A DNA stretch of 64,000 nucleotides, from the NCBI GenBank assembly GCA_002900995.3, contig CM035313.1, forward strand, positions 1,364,001 through 1,428,000, written 5' to 3'. Shown here one piece after another: positions 1-13,511 of the stretch. The number at the start of each line of letters is the position of its first letter. Within the stretch, counting starts at the first letter, position 1. Both the position numbers and the translations under genes were made by a program. The stretch comes from Ganoderma boninense (Eukaryota > Basidiomycota > Agaricomycetes > Polyporales > Polyporaceae). The notes beneath the pieces were generated by a model. It was not told the origin of the DNA. It saw only the letters and a list, made by a program, of their open reading frames with translations, and did not search any database.

Positions 1-628
1 CTGTGACACGACGGTCAAACAAATAATGATTTCCGGTGGTCGTACGGAGCAAGTCGTCGTCAAAAGCCGCGGGTATAGCTTCTCGTCATTACATGCTAGT
101 GACTAAGCCGAATCGACTCTTCTGTGTTGCCCCCGGCTGTTGTATGTGCTGGTTGGGTCGGCAGTCCTCTTTGTAGTCCTAGTTAAATTCGAGACATGCT
201 CGCTGATTCGAGTTCGTTCAAGGTGAGCAGGAGCCCAAGACAATCACACCAATAGAAAAGGATATTCCAGTAGGCAGAGCATTCCATTGACAATACCGAC
301 AGCGAATAACTTCGACAAGCTAGCGAGAGCGGTATGTAGAGTGTCCGAAAGATGCAATGCAATCCATGGGTAGGGAGAGGATTGGCGTGGGTATGCTCAT
401 GAAAGAAAGACCAAAGAAAATCAAAGCGTCGTGTGTGAGTGGGTGTGTGTGTGCGGATCATACAATTCCATACAAACGGTTCGGGCAGAGGGCCGCTTGG
501 ATGGGGTTTTGCGCCCACGCCACGCGCGACCGGGTATGCAGCCGCCGCTCCTCTTCACCTCTCCTCCTCGCCGTCGTTATCATACAGGTCGCGCGGGTCG
601 TGAGGCGTGGGGGACGAGAGGGAGACGC
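1..628. other. Left-edge intergenic DNA, 3' of the aspartic protease
   Basis: I see no gene here. Open frames are short and overlap on both strands without recognisable protein sequence. The stretch must hold the terminator of the protease that ends at 629, but I cannot point to a definite polyadenylation signal. Confidence 0.5.
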
Positions 629-2087
629 TTAGGAAAGCTTGGCAAAGCCGACGGCGTCGTCGTCGAAGGAGAACGCGGTGTAGACGTTCTTCATGAACGA
701 GTCGCCGAGGAGCCAGACGTTGCTGCCGAGGCCGATGTCCTGGCCCGCGAGCGCGCTGACACACTTGCCGGAGCCGCTGCTGGTCTCACCGAGGTTGAGG
801 CTGCGCTCGCGACAGTCGTCAGTCATACGACTCATGATGATGATACAGCAAGAGAGACTCACTTGGCAGAGGAGATGGCCCACTCCTTGCCGCCCCACGA
901 GAACGCGATAGTGGGGGGCGAGTTGCAGGGGTAGTAGTAGTAGCCCTGGCTCGAGTCGTACACGCCGGAGCCGGAGACCGACGCGAAGAGCTTCTTGACG
1001 GCCGAGGGGGGGCCGTACATGATGGTGGTGCCGGAGTCGATGATGGTCTCGAAGCCGGTGACGACGGACTTGCCGTTCACATACGCCTTCGCGCCGGGGA
1101 GCTGCCAGAAGCCGCTCGAGGTGTCGACGTCGTGGAACTCAAGCGAACCCGAATAGAGCTCGTCGTTCGCGCCACCGAGGTAGAGCTCGGAGCCGCTCGA
1201 GGCGAGCTTGAAGCCGAAGACGCCCTCGTCTACTGCACCCTGGTTAACGGCAGTGTTGAAGAAGGGGTTCTATTGGGAATGGAATAAGCTGTTGAACCAA
1301 ATGTATTGGAAATATAAGAGCATACCGTGTTGAGGTTGGAGATGGCAGGGTAGGCGAGACCGAGGATGCCATCAATGGGGTCGCTGCTGAACGAGCTCGA
1401 GAGCGTCGTGACGGGGGAGAACTTCTGGGACTTGACGGAGACACCGGCCACAGAGACGGTTTCGGCGTACACAGGGCCCGAGACGGTAGAGCCATCACCG
1501 TACTCGATCGAGAACGACCCGGACTGCTTCGACGAAGTGCTCGAGCTCTTCGCGTTGTACCGGTCCTTTGACTTGCAAGTCGAGCTCGTGCAGGACGAGC
1601 TGGGAACCCAGAGGTCCGAGGAGCCGGTGTCGAAGTCGATGAGGAACTTCTGGGCGGGGGTGCCGATGGAGATCGTGCCCGCCCACTCAAGGTCGTCCTC
1701 CTCGTCGGTGAGGGACTCGGACTGACGCTTGGCAATGTGGTCGGGGACGACAGCGAGGGGCTTGATGACGGCACCCTCCTTGAAGACATGGGAGCCGACA
1801 TTCTTCTCGAGGTTGATCAAGTTCGCACGGTGCTTGCTGGAGGGCGGGGAAAGTGGGGCGCATCAGCACTGCATGTCTGCGTCATCGAAAGAGGAAATGA
1901 AGGTAAGTGCGTACTTGAGGGTCTTGACCGTCTGGATGATGGCCTTCTCGTGGTTGAAGGTGCCGTCGGCGTTGGTGAGGGAGGAACGCTTCTCGATGGG
2001 AATGCGGATGCCGGTCTTGGTGGTGATGGGGCTCGCAGACGCCATGAGGGCGAGGGCAACGGTGAGGAGAGTGGCCTTGCAGAACAT
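629..2087 (-). CDS. Secreted aspartic protease (pepsin family A1, polyporopepsin-like)
   Basis: Endopeptidase of the pepsin fold, expected to be secreted and active at acid pH. Splicing exons 2087-1915, 1836-1326, 1269-863 and 800-629 gives 420 residues. The N-terminus is a signal peptide (hydrophobic ATLLTVALALMASASP), followed by a propeptide with a basic KHRANLINLEKN segment and mature sequence from about residue 96. The two catalytic aspartates are visible: DTGSS at about residue 127 and DSGTT at about residue 306. Substrate-flap sequence YGDGSTVSG and the GILGLAYP segment fit the family, and the length is normal. The three introns (78, 56 and 62 nt) have GTACGC, GTATGC and GTGAGT donors. 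The start is the only ATG that yields a signal peptide, and a TATA-like element lies about 105 bp upstream. Agaricomycetes usually have many paralogues, so the exact orthologue is not assignable. Confidence 0.93.
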
Positions 2088-2189
2088 GATGAACGATGTG
2101 AGAAGAGAGGCTGGAGAGCGAAGTCTTCAAGGAGCTGCAGGGAACAGGAGTGGATGTCCTGGTAAAGAACGGAAGGGTTGGGTGGTCGG

Positions 2190-2197
2190 TATTTATG
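2190..2197 (-). promoter_or_regulatory. TATA-like element of the aspartic protease gene
   Basis: On the minus strand the sequence reads CATAAATA, about 105 bp before the protease ATG at 2087. Position and composition fit a core promoter, but this rests on motif only. Confidence 0.45.
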
Positions 2198-4545
2198 CAG
2201 TTGGAGGATGGGAAGGAGAGCGGAGAGAGAGACTGAGGTAGCAATGCAGCTGCAATGGGCGGACCGCGTGGTCGGTCGCCTAGATAGAGCCCAGTTCGGA
2301 AGGCAACGCGAGGTTGTCACGCAGGAGAAGCTCATTACTTGCCGCGTGAGGCGAGGAGTTTCGTTACGCCGGGTATCCGTGTGTTGCGAGCTGAGGCTGG
2401 AGGACATGTTGTGATGGTGGATTCATCGACGACGCAGCGCCACAAATGCCAAGCGCGGCCGAGGGCCATATGGCGACAACGGCATGGCCCCATTCTAGAG
2501 ACCTGGGAGAAGATAACGAAGCAGCAAGTCTAATGCTGTGGGCCTTCTTGGGCGGTGGAAGACGGGCAGAAGCGGTTGGAAACAGAGCTGCATGCGTTGG
2601 GCTGCGTTGGGCCCACTCGGAACAGCGCTCAGCCCGACCCCCCGGCGCTCCCGAGCAGATCCCGCAGATCTCCCGAGACTCGCGTACCCCGCCTTCCAAA
2701 TAAGGCATCCGCTCTGATTGACTTGCCGCCGGTCTCCACCCTCTCCGCCCCCGCGACCCCCATCCCCACAGCGCACAGGGCAACGTCGTTCGTATGCAGC
2801 GTGCTCCACGTCATCTGCCATCAAGTCCAGTCATCTGTGCTTCACTTAGATCTGCACTTGTCCAGAAGCCTGCCGTCCCAGTCAGCGCAGAGCAGCGTTG
2901 CTGCCGCCACGGCCTCGCGAAGTCTCGGAGTCGATGAGAGTTGATCACATAGACCAAACATAGACTGTGGGAGGTGGAATCGGTGAATACGGTGATGCGA
3001 CACAAAGAAGCGAAGCTTCACAAGGACCGCACTTCCACCCGACAGAACTCGTCCAGGACACTCGGCGGTCGCACCATATGGTCCGACCTAGACCCGAAGA
3101 TCAATTCCCATCCGCACGCTGCACAACATCACACGATGCTTCTTACTCGCCGCCCAACCCGTCCCCAGCCCTTATCCTCGCCCGCGTACTGAACACACAT
3201 ACAGTCCCACAACGCCCTCTGTCGGCCACTCGCCCGTTCCTATGTACACCGACCCATCAGTGGCGACCGAGATAAGCCCTGCCGTTCGTCGGCACTCCAT
3301 GTGTCGACAGTCAGTTGCTTTTGCGACATGCCGGTGCCACAGCATGGACCGCGATCATCTCTCTACAGGGGCCTCTCAGAGCGTTCTGATCACCTCCTTC
3401 TCCAGATGACGACAAACAGGATGCATGTGTCCTGCGTCCCCCGCCGAAGTTATATTGCCGATGCCGACATTCGTAACGGTGAGTAATATTTCCCTTCTCG
3501 AATCATCTCGAGGTACTGTAGTGACCTTGCCTCGATCATAGAACAAAAGATCGCTGCTGTGGCCATCATCGGCCCTCGAGATTTTGCTCAACGATCACGC
3601 CCGCAACTCGACAAAGCTCACTGTGGACAGCAGCGGACACCCCGTTCGAGGAACCCCGCTCCGCAGTGCGTTCTCTACTCAACGCCAATGGTGTGGAGTG
3701 GTCACACATTGTTCTTGGCATTGTGTCTCGGATTGCGCCATTCGTAATCGGCCATCCGACATATCCCGGGAGCGACCGTGCACCATCCCTTGGCACGTCG
3801 TAACAGACAGCGGCCACATGGCATCGAGCCCACATTGTGACCCGGAACCGCCGTTCGGTCTGACTTGCAGATACGTGTTCTCTGAAGGCCCCGGATCAAG
3901 TATCAAGAGCTGAGAACTCGTATGGGCATCATGCGTCTAGGTACAGCGGGGTGCCTCGAGTGCACGGACTTGCCTTGCTGCAAACAGTAAGTCCTGGTGG
4001 GTACCAATAGGCAAATACATTTCAGAGCGCACACGCCATTATCGGCTATTCCGGCCAGGGGGTCGACGAACAGCGACGAGTGCCAGCCGAGATGAATACA
4101 ACGAAACATTGCAACGAAGTGCACGGACTCGGAAACCGGCGGCAACCACCTTCCACAACTTTCACGTGCAAAGGCACAGGATATCCTGGCGAAGGTGTGG
4201 AGCACGGTGTACTTGGACACTAGAACGTCGGAGTCGACTGCTGCGGCGTCTTGTAGCCGTGTTGCATCGGGAGGGAGAAAGTGGAGCCGCGGTTCGTTTC
4301 TTCCGCTGAGAACGTTGTCGTCGCCCACATAATCCAACTCAGAGGTTTATTTACAGCAAAATACACGTTCCACGTATAAAACATACAGATTTGAAACCTC
4401 GGCTACTGGACCTCGCCGGGCAGCTATTTAATAGACATCGGAACCGCATGCACAATTTCAATCGATTTCTTTGGCAGTTTAAGAGGGGGGACTGGAAAGA
4501 ACTCATCAGAACGACAACCCAAGAACACCTCAGGGTTCAAAGCGC
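2198..4545. other. Intergenic DNA between protease and peroxidase
   Basis: The stretch holds the protease promoter side and the peroxidase 3' side. Around 3540-3910 (plus strand) protein-like reading shifts between frames and resembles an eroded coding fragment, but I cannot assign a family. No repeat or RNA gene is evident. Confidence 0.4.
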
Positions 4546-6348
<1,803 letters not shown>

Positions 6349-6432
6349 GTTCAGTACGGCGGTTGGAGAGCGAGTGAGGCTGCAGGGGAGACTCGAGACG
6401 AGTTCTGGAGAACCTCATTGTCTCAACCACCC

Positions 6433-6438
6433 TTTATA
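6433..6438 (-). promoter_or_regulatory. TATA box of the manganese peroxidase gene
   Basis: The minus strand reads TATAAA, 85 bp upstream of the peroxidase ATG at 6348. This is a good consensus at a typical fungal distance. Confidence 0.65.
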
Positions 6439-7869
6439 CTCCTTAGACGGTCAGAATATTGTTGGTTCTGGTCACAGGCCTCATGGTGCTCGAAACGTCT
6501 AAGACACATTTTTAATGTCAGATAAAACACGACGCAGCCCTCCGAGGAACACCGGGAGACCGTCAACCTCACTCCCGGGTAGACCTAGGGAAAGGCCAGT
6601 GACAGTCGTTCACAGTGTCTATCAAAGTACTCGATCTTCAGCAGAAGCAAATATAAGCTCGTGTGTACCTTCCGGTTCTGTCCACAGAGACGCGGGAGCG
6701 GCTCACACAACCGAACCAGGCCAAGGGGACGCGCCCCCAATCGACCAATGGGTTTGGTCATCGGCTTCCGTGCAGTGAAGATTCAATAGAAAACCGTCGC
6801 ACGTACACTCGACGCCTTGTACCGGAAGCCCTCCACCCGGAGCCGAGGGTAATGGGTTCGGAACAGTTGACCTCACTAAGGAAGTCGAGCGCGGTTCCAC
6901 TCCCGAAGGCATCCACTAGGAAGTCTTCGAGCGGATAGTTTACGCCCGACCGTCCTTTCCTTAGGGTTCTACAGACGCAAAGTCGGTGTTGCAACCCTTA
7001 TATACCGGACTTCGTATTTAAAGCCTAATAAAAGAGGGTGTTAAGGAGCACGTCACATAGTAGTTCGCTCGAAAAAGCGCAATATGGTAACGGCGAACCT
7101 ACTAGCGATGGGCAAATCTCCCGTGTCACTAAGTCATACTTAGTCACAACTTAGTCAAAACAAGGCTAAGTACAACCAGGTCCCACATTGAAGGGTGTGC
7201 AATGGGTCACCTCTTACTGGCTGACGTTTTTTTGTGTATGAGAAAGGAAAGCGGTGGGCTGAGATGGGCGTCGTGTGGGGGCCAAGCTAGCCTCATGCGG
7301 ATCCCCAGCGAAGGTGCGCAGTAGGCAGAGCGTAGGTCCATCCGATCATCTTCACCGACAGAAATAACTGAGGTGACGTCAAGTGACTCTGCAGAACAAC
7401 GTCCGTGAAGTTTTGCACACTCCACGTCCCGCTGAAGGTCGCTGCATCACTCACCTTCTGTGCTTTCGTCCTGTAGCGGCCAAATGTTAGCGCATTATAC
7501 AACGGGCGACGACAAGTTTACTGTCGAGCTGCATTTTGATATTGCAGAATGTGGCATCCAGGCCTATGCCAGGAGTACGGATGGCAGCGGACGAAAACCC
7601 GGAGCGTGAGGGTGTTTGTCCAGCGGATCCAAGATGGTTGAGAGCAGGAAGCGTGGGAACCTGATACCAACGATCCCCAGTCCGAAAATAGCAGTTCTGG
7701 CTGCGCCGGCGACCAACTCCAGCGGAACCATCCCCTTGGCATATCCAGTCCACCCCCCACACCCACGCTACAATCTCTTGGGTGCGCTGCTATCGGTGCA
7801 AAATCCGGTGCCAAGTCCGTGGGTCTTCATCAAAAGGGGTACCATCCTGAAGGCACCCATCCTGAGGCC
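6439..7869. other. Divergent intergenic region, peroxidase to HIT1
   Basis: The stretch separates the minus-strand peroxidase from the plus-strand HIT1 and must contain both promoters. It is more AT-rich near 6980-7200. The clearest internal structure is a cluster of TTAGTCA-type motifs at 7127-7157. I see no gene. Confidence 0.45.
7127..7157. promoter_or_regulatory. Cluster of AP-1/Yap-like TTAGTCA motifs
   Basis: Within 31 bp there is one CACTAAGTCA and two CTTAGTCA/ACTTAGTCA copies. TGACTAA/TTAGTCA is the known half-site class of fungal Yap/AP-1 bZIP regulators. It lies about 780 bp from the peroxidase ATG and 710 bp from HIT1. Function is inferred from the motif only. Confidence 0.3.
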
Positions 7870-8763
7870 ATGGCTCCACCCAAACGCGCACCGTGCCAGG
7901 TGTGCGAGTCTGTCGAGTCCAAATATACCTGCTCCAAGTGCTCCGTGGTCTAGTAGATGAGAATGATTTGTCGCCTCCTCGTCAGGATACTGACCAAGCG
8001 GTCTGGCCAGCTGTTCCGTGCCTTGTTACAAACAACACAAAGGTCACCCGGCACCGGTCTCAATACCGTCTCCGTCTTGGACTCACAGGAAATTTTATCC
8101 AGAGATTTGTACATACACACAACAATCGGCAGAGTCCTCTAACGAACCTACGGTAGCGCAACATGAAGGGCCTGTTGCACCTGGTATAGAAGGTGTGCCG
8201 CGATGCGGGAGCCCGCTGTTCCCCTCTCAACTGGATAGTATTGAATCTCGGCATCTCAGGACCCGCTGCCGAGGCATCGGCGTCCGGTAAAGAGGTTTCT
8301 GTAGAGCTACCACCCCCTCCGACGAGAACATTAGCGTCCTTAAACTGGCCATATGTTCCCGAGGAATCGGCATATCCGGACCCGCTCAAGCGTGACGACC
8401 CCAAGCCTCTCCAAGTCCCCCAGTACGAGGCCATAGGTTTGTTAACATCTCATGTGTTAGTTAATTTGCGTGAGGTCTAACGCCTTCCGTACAGCTATGT
8501 CGCCCGCGATTCGTCGAATACTTAGTTCCAACCCTCGACTGCGGGAAACTTTACTTTCGGTCGACAAGCTTCGTGGTGAAGATCGCGAAATAGCGATACG
8601 GGACGCCCTTGGAGTTGGTGGATCAAGAAACACGGCCTTCACGTCCGTCGAGACCACCACCGACGACGATCGAAAAGCTTTGCGAGCGCTCGCAGAAGCC
8701 ATAGAAAGCGCTGTGCGAGGGGAAAAGCGGGATGTGTTGGGGCTGGACTGGGACGCTACATAG
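7870..8763 (+). CDS. HIT1: HIT-type zinc-finger protein (ZNHIT3/Hit1-like), box C/D snoRNP assembly
   Basis: Nuclear assembly factor that with NUFIP/Rsa1 helps build box C/D snoRNPs. Exons 7870-7952, 8011-8042, 8103-8183, 8260-8436 and 8495-8763 give 213 residues. The N-terminus is a zf-HIT finger: CQVCE, KYTCSKC, YCSVPCYKQHKEIC, with all expected Cys/His ligands. The C-terminal part (SPAIRRILSSNPRLRETLLS and following) matches the helical ZNHIT3 domain that binds the partner. Intron 2 (8043-8102) is 60 nt, keeps frame and has no stop, so its removal is inferred from the finger consensus rather than forced by frame. The donor (GTCACC) is weak. The gene ends 113 bp from the convergent CTR9 stop. 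Confidence 0.85.
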
Positions 8764-8876
8764 CAAATTGGCAGTCGTCCATGGTGTGGGGAATATGCAT
8801 TACAAATGTACTACGACGGACTGGATACACAAAGCAGATACAAAGCCAGATATCTACATAGCATTGGTGACAGAAC

Positions 8877-11800
8877 TCATGACATCTCCTCGTCGGAGTC
8901 GGATATCGTCTCCTTGCTCTTGCTGCAGATGCGGAAAGACGATCAGTGGTGCGGCGAAGCGTATGATAATGCGATTACTTACTATTGCTTTTTGCGAGGT
9001 GCGCTCACCGCAGGCTCGTCATCGTCGTCATCCCGAACTGCCCGCTTCTTCGTACGCTGCAAAATCAACAGTAAGACTTGCGTTCTACGTCAAGACACCG
9101 AAGCCGACGAACCTTCCGCGGCTTTTGCTCCTCCTCGTCGCCACTAAACAGCGCCTCGTCCTCGTTCTCCGCGCCGGAGTCCGACGACTTCTTGATCTTT
9201 CCTCGCCGCTTCTTCTGCTTGGGCTCGCCCTCGACACCCTCGTCCCCGCTGACATGCTCCGAGCGCTTCCCGCGCTTCGCCTTCTTTGCCGCCTTCTCCC
9301 GTTCCTCATCGCTCTCCATCCGCTTCACCTCCCTCGTCCACTCCTGCGCCTGCTCTCGCGCGATCCGCCGCGCCTCCGCGAGTTTCTCAGCCTGCTTGCG
9401 GAGCTCCTCCTGGCGCACACGCTAGCGATCGAGACAATATGAGTTTATAGTTCACGCCCCACGAACCCGCAGTGAGAACTCTGTGGAGGGGTGGGGTATG
9501 GAACGGAAACGTACCTCTGCCGCGTCCTGCCGGTCCTTCTCTTCCTGCCGCCGCTGCCGCGCAGCCTCGATCTTGGCCTGCGCGTCCGCCTCCCACTGCC
9601 GCTGCGTCGCGAGGTGTTCCTCGCACCTGCGCAGCATGCTGTCACCGTACTTCCGGCGCTGGTCGGCGATGTCGCGACTGTAGGGCACCGCCTGGGACTT
9701 ATCCGCGGCGAGGGAGGCAAACAGTTTCTGGGCGTGCCCGGCCTGCTCGATAGCCTTCTGCAGATCCTTAAGCGACCGCTTGGCGGGCGGCACCGAAATG
9801 AGCAGCTCGGCGGCCTTCTGCTGAATCATGGCGATGTTGTAGAGGATCGCCTTGTCCGAGGGATGCAGGTGCAATGCCTGTTCAGATGCAATACGGATCA
9901 GCGGGAGTCCGCAGAGCCTCACGTGAGAACACCACCTTCTGCGCGTACTGCAACGCGGTGGTCATCGCGCTGAAGGATTGATCCTTGTTCGCCTTCGCAT
10001 GCCATGCTCGGCAAAGGCACAGCAGAACCGGCACGTTCTGGTTGCTGTAGAACCGTTTCGACGCCGTCTCGTACTGCAACAACATCCCCGTCAGCAACCC
10101 CACCCACAATCCCAAAAATTAAGCACGAAACACGTACGCTCTCTATCGCCCTGTCGAACTCGTCCCGTGCATAGTAGCAGTGGCCCATGTTCGCATACAC
10201 ACTCCCATCGTTGATAGACTCGCGCACTTTAGCAAAGATGTCAAGCGCTTCCCGCGAGTTCTTCATCCGCTTCACGTTCTCGTCCTGGCCGATTGGCCCC
10301 AGCGCACCACCGAGGTTACCCAGGGCATCCTCTGCGACGACAATGGCAAGTCCTTGGGCAGCGACCGCGCACAGTGGGTCAAGCTGGAGGGCCTTCTCGT
10401 AGAACTCGGCCGAGCGCTGGAACCCGCGACGACGGTCTTTTATCCCTTCTGGAGAAAGGTCCCGGTTCTCTCTCGCTTGATGGTACTGGATCCAGCCGGC
10501 CGCGCAGAGAGAGTACACATCATACTTGTCGTGGTCGCGGAGGGTGAGGAAGACGAAGTCCTTAGCATACTTGGCCTGGTTGGACTGGACCAGGAAGTAA
10601 GTGTAGTAGGCACGAAGGTTGAGGTTATTTGGCTGGGACGCGAGCGCCTGCTTAACTAGCTCATGTGCGTCGTTGTACTGGTTTAGGTCGGCGAGCATCT
10701 GGGCTTGTCGGACCTTGGCTGGACAAACCAATAAGCTCGCGAGCCGATTAGAATGCAGAAAGCACTGACCATCAGCGTACTCTGGATGCCTCGTCAGCAA
10801 CTTGTCGTAAGCTTCCTTCGCCTTAGCGACATCCGCCTGGTCCTCGTACACCCGGGCGAGGTTGTACAAGATGGATGTCGACATAGCCTCGGCCGTCGAC
10901 TGATCGAGACTCGCCGCGTGCGTGAGCGCATCCTCGTACATCGTTCTCGCCTCATCGAAATGGCCTTCCAGATGCTGAAGCGCACCCAGGTTGTTGATGA
11001 GACGGGGCTCAGTCTTTCCAGATGCTTCGCTATTTTGCAGCGCCTGCTTATATGCGCGCTCCATCCGCTCAATACTGTCGTCTTGATAGAGCTTAGCAAT
11101 CTCGATGAACATGTCACTGTCCTCGCCGAGTTTGCGTGCGGACGGGGTGAGGTTCTGCGCCTGGCCGTTCAGCTGCGCCAAAGCGTCGCTGGAAGTGCCA
11201 ATTGACTTGCACACGCGGTCAAACAGGTCCCGTGCGCGCGCCTTCTCCTCCAACTTGTCCTTGTCCGACATCCCTGGCCGCGAAGTCGCACGGATCGATG
11301 CGAGCATAGCCATGAGCTCCACAGACTTGTGGTTCTGAGGGGCCTGTAGGAAGGTATCGAGTGTGTGGATCGCACCAGCAGTCTCGTCTAGCAGCAGGTC
11401 AGCATCGTAAAGCGCATACACGCTCGCCACGCCCACCGTTTTTCAACTGGACCTGTGCCAGACCAATTGTCGCCAACACGCTGTCTTTGCGGGCATCCTT
11501 CGCCTTGGTAAAGTGTGATGAAGCATCCTGCAGAGAACCTTCTCGATGTGAAACTCTACCAGCACGAAGGTACCCATCGCAGAGGATGCCCTTGACGTCT
11601 GCGAACTGGATCGTGCGCTCCGCTAACTTCAACGCCTATTCAACGAGCGGTAAGCTAGCATACGCGCGTCAAGAAGTAGCTTGGACACTCGCCATCTTGG
11701 TCTGTCCCTTCTGCAGGAAGATTTCACACAATGCGTTTGCCGCAGCAGAGTTCCTCTTGTTGGCGTTGAACGCCCGCTCGATCAGACGAGTTCCGGTGAG

Positions 11801-12911
11801 GAACTCTTCTCGTCGCTCCTCCTCCGACCGAGTCTCATTTTTGCTGGCGTTCAACGCCTCGAGACCGAGCAGAAGCTGTGCAGACCATTCTTCGGGGTTC
11901 TATCCCCATACTTCAGCCACAGCGTCTTTCGCGTATGTTCGCCATACGCACCACTTCGACGCTTCGTTGCCATGCTGCCTTTGCTTTCGCCTTGTGATCC
12001 ATTGCCCATAGACATAAGCCAATACCTATTCGTGGATCTGGGAGACACGTTGGATTGAGCTGTAGCACCCTTTGGAACAATTTGAGGGACTGGGGATATT
12101 GTCGTCGAGCATATGCAATCTTGGCCTGGAGAAAGAACCTAAGGACACGAAGACTGATGCACTGGCACAAAACCACCAACCTTTCCCAATAGTGCAACTA
12201 CATTCGTTGGCTTGTCCAAAAGCACTGAATCAAAAGTCCTTGCAGCGTCATCCCATTGGCCAGAACTGAGCTGCAATATTCCTGCGTGATAAAATGAGCA
12301 TTGAAGCGCTCTCTTCGAGGCATTCCACAGACCTCTTGTGAGAGAAGACAGCATCACATAGGACTCGCCGCTCTCCGCTGCCGCTCGCTCTCCAGAGTTG
12401 AAGTATGACGTCGCCTCCTTGTAGTAGTCTTCCCGCGGGCGCTCCGTGACCATCCTGTCATGAACTAACAACGATGAGACAAGATACGCGCATCTGTACA
12501 TAGCAACTCACTGGCATTATTGAGGATGAGCTTCGGTGCTTGCGCGGCCTGAGCAATCGAGAGTGTGGCCAGGAAGGATAATACTGGAGAAATGCCCCCG
12601 GAGCCAGAAGCGTCTGTGTCTCGAAGGGCTTTGAGAGGGTAAGGAATGAGATTGAACCCCATGAGCAGACGTAACGCACCTTGCAACGCAGCCTTCGCGA
12701 TCTTCTCAGCAGCATCCAAAAGACCCCTCCGCCAATACTCCGCCGCTAGCCTCGTCCATATCCAGACTTTGCATTGCCCCTCCTTCAAAACCTCGAGCAA
12801 GTCATCCGGGTTGGGATCGAGACTGTCCAGTTCAACAGTGATGACCTCTTGCCCACCGAGTTCGATGTCAATGGTGCGCCCAGGAGGCGGGGAAGACGTA
12901 GAGCCGTTCAT
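8877..12911 (-). CDS. CTR9: CTR9, TPR subunit of the Paf1 transcription elongation complex
   Basis: Scaffold of Paf1C, which travels with RNA polymerase II and supports H2B ubiquitylation and H3K4/K36 methylation. Thirteen exons with 12 short introns encode about 1,100 residues, starting at MNGSTSSPPPGRTIDIEL and ending ETISDSDEEMS. The body is a long array of TPR helices (for example NNLGALQHLEGHFDEARTMY and YANMGHCYYARDEFDRAIES), with the Ctr9 signature KAILYNIAMIQQKAAELL. A long coiled coil (RQEELRKQAEKLAEARRIAR) and an acidic/basic tail follow. The last two introns were set by conservation: KPRK|RTKKRAVRDDDDEPA, then a GTAAGT donor after RKKQ leading to the acidic end. It is convergent with HIT1 and divergent from ADA2 across 600 bp. 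Confidence 0.93.
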
Positions 12912-13511
12912 TGCAACCGTGCCCAGTAATTAGTTTCGTAGAGCCCAGCAGTGTACAGATGGCATAAACAAGAGTCAAAGGAAGGCGCAAGAGGTGGTGG
13001 TCGTGGGAGGAGAGTCCAGCCGAGCTCTGACTGGAGCTTGGCAGCGTCGAGGCTGAGGGCCACCGTCACTACTTAGACGCCCACGGCGAGACGCGTTGTT
13101 TGGTCTTGTTGATCAACCGTCGGCGTCAGTGGGACCACGCCCGTCGCCGCCGCCGTCGACGACGACGACAACACCCTCCCTCGCTGATTTCTGGCTCTCG
13201 AATCCCCGGACCACATTCACCCTTCTCACCCCACCGACTCCCACGTTCAGGAGGCCGCAGAATCCCGCCACATCGTCGACTGGGACATCGTCGTCATCCT
13301 CAACCACTCGCTCCCGATCCCACGGTGTTCCGGCTCTATTCTGCTTAACCTTCTTCCTCCAGTGCATCGTTCTGGATAGTTCGCGACCGCTACGAGGCCT
13401 GGGGACCCTCCCGACGGGATTCCTTGCGGATTAGACCTATCCGCTTCATAACAAAGGACACGGCTTGGAGCGGCCTGTTTTGGACGAATTTGTTGCGTTT
13501 TTTCGCTGAAA
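12912..13511. promoter_or_regulatory. Shared divergent promoter region of CTR9 and ADA2
   Basis: Six hundred bp separate the two start codons, so both promoters and 5' leaders must lie here. Purine-poor, CGN-rich sequence gives long but meaningless open frames (13096-13434, 13113-13367). I find no clear TATA box, which fits broadly expressed cofactor genes. Confidence 0.55.

Noticed and set aside
3540..3910. Possible eroded coding fragment
   Set aside because: Protein-like pieces switch frame repeatedly and match no family I know, so I do not call a pseudogene.
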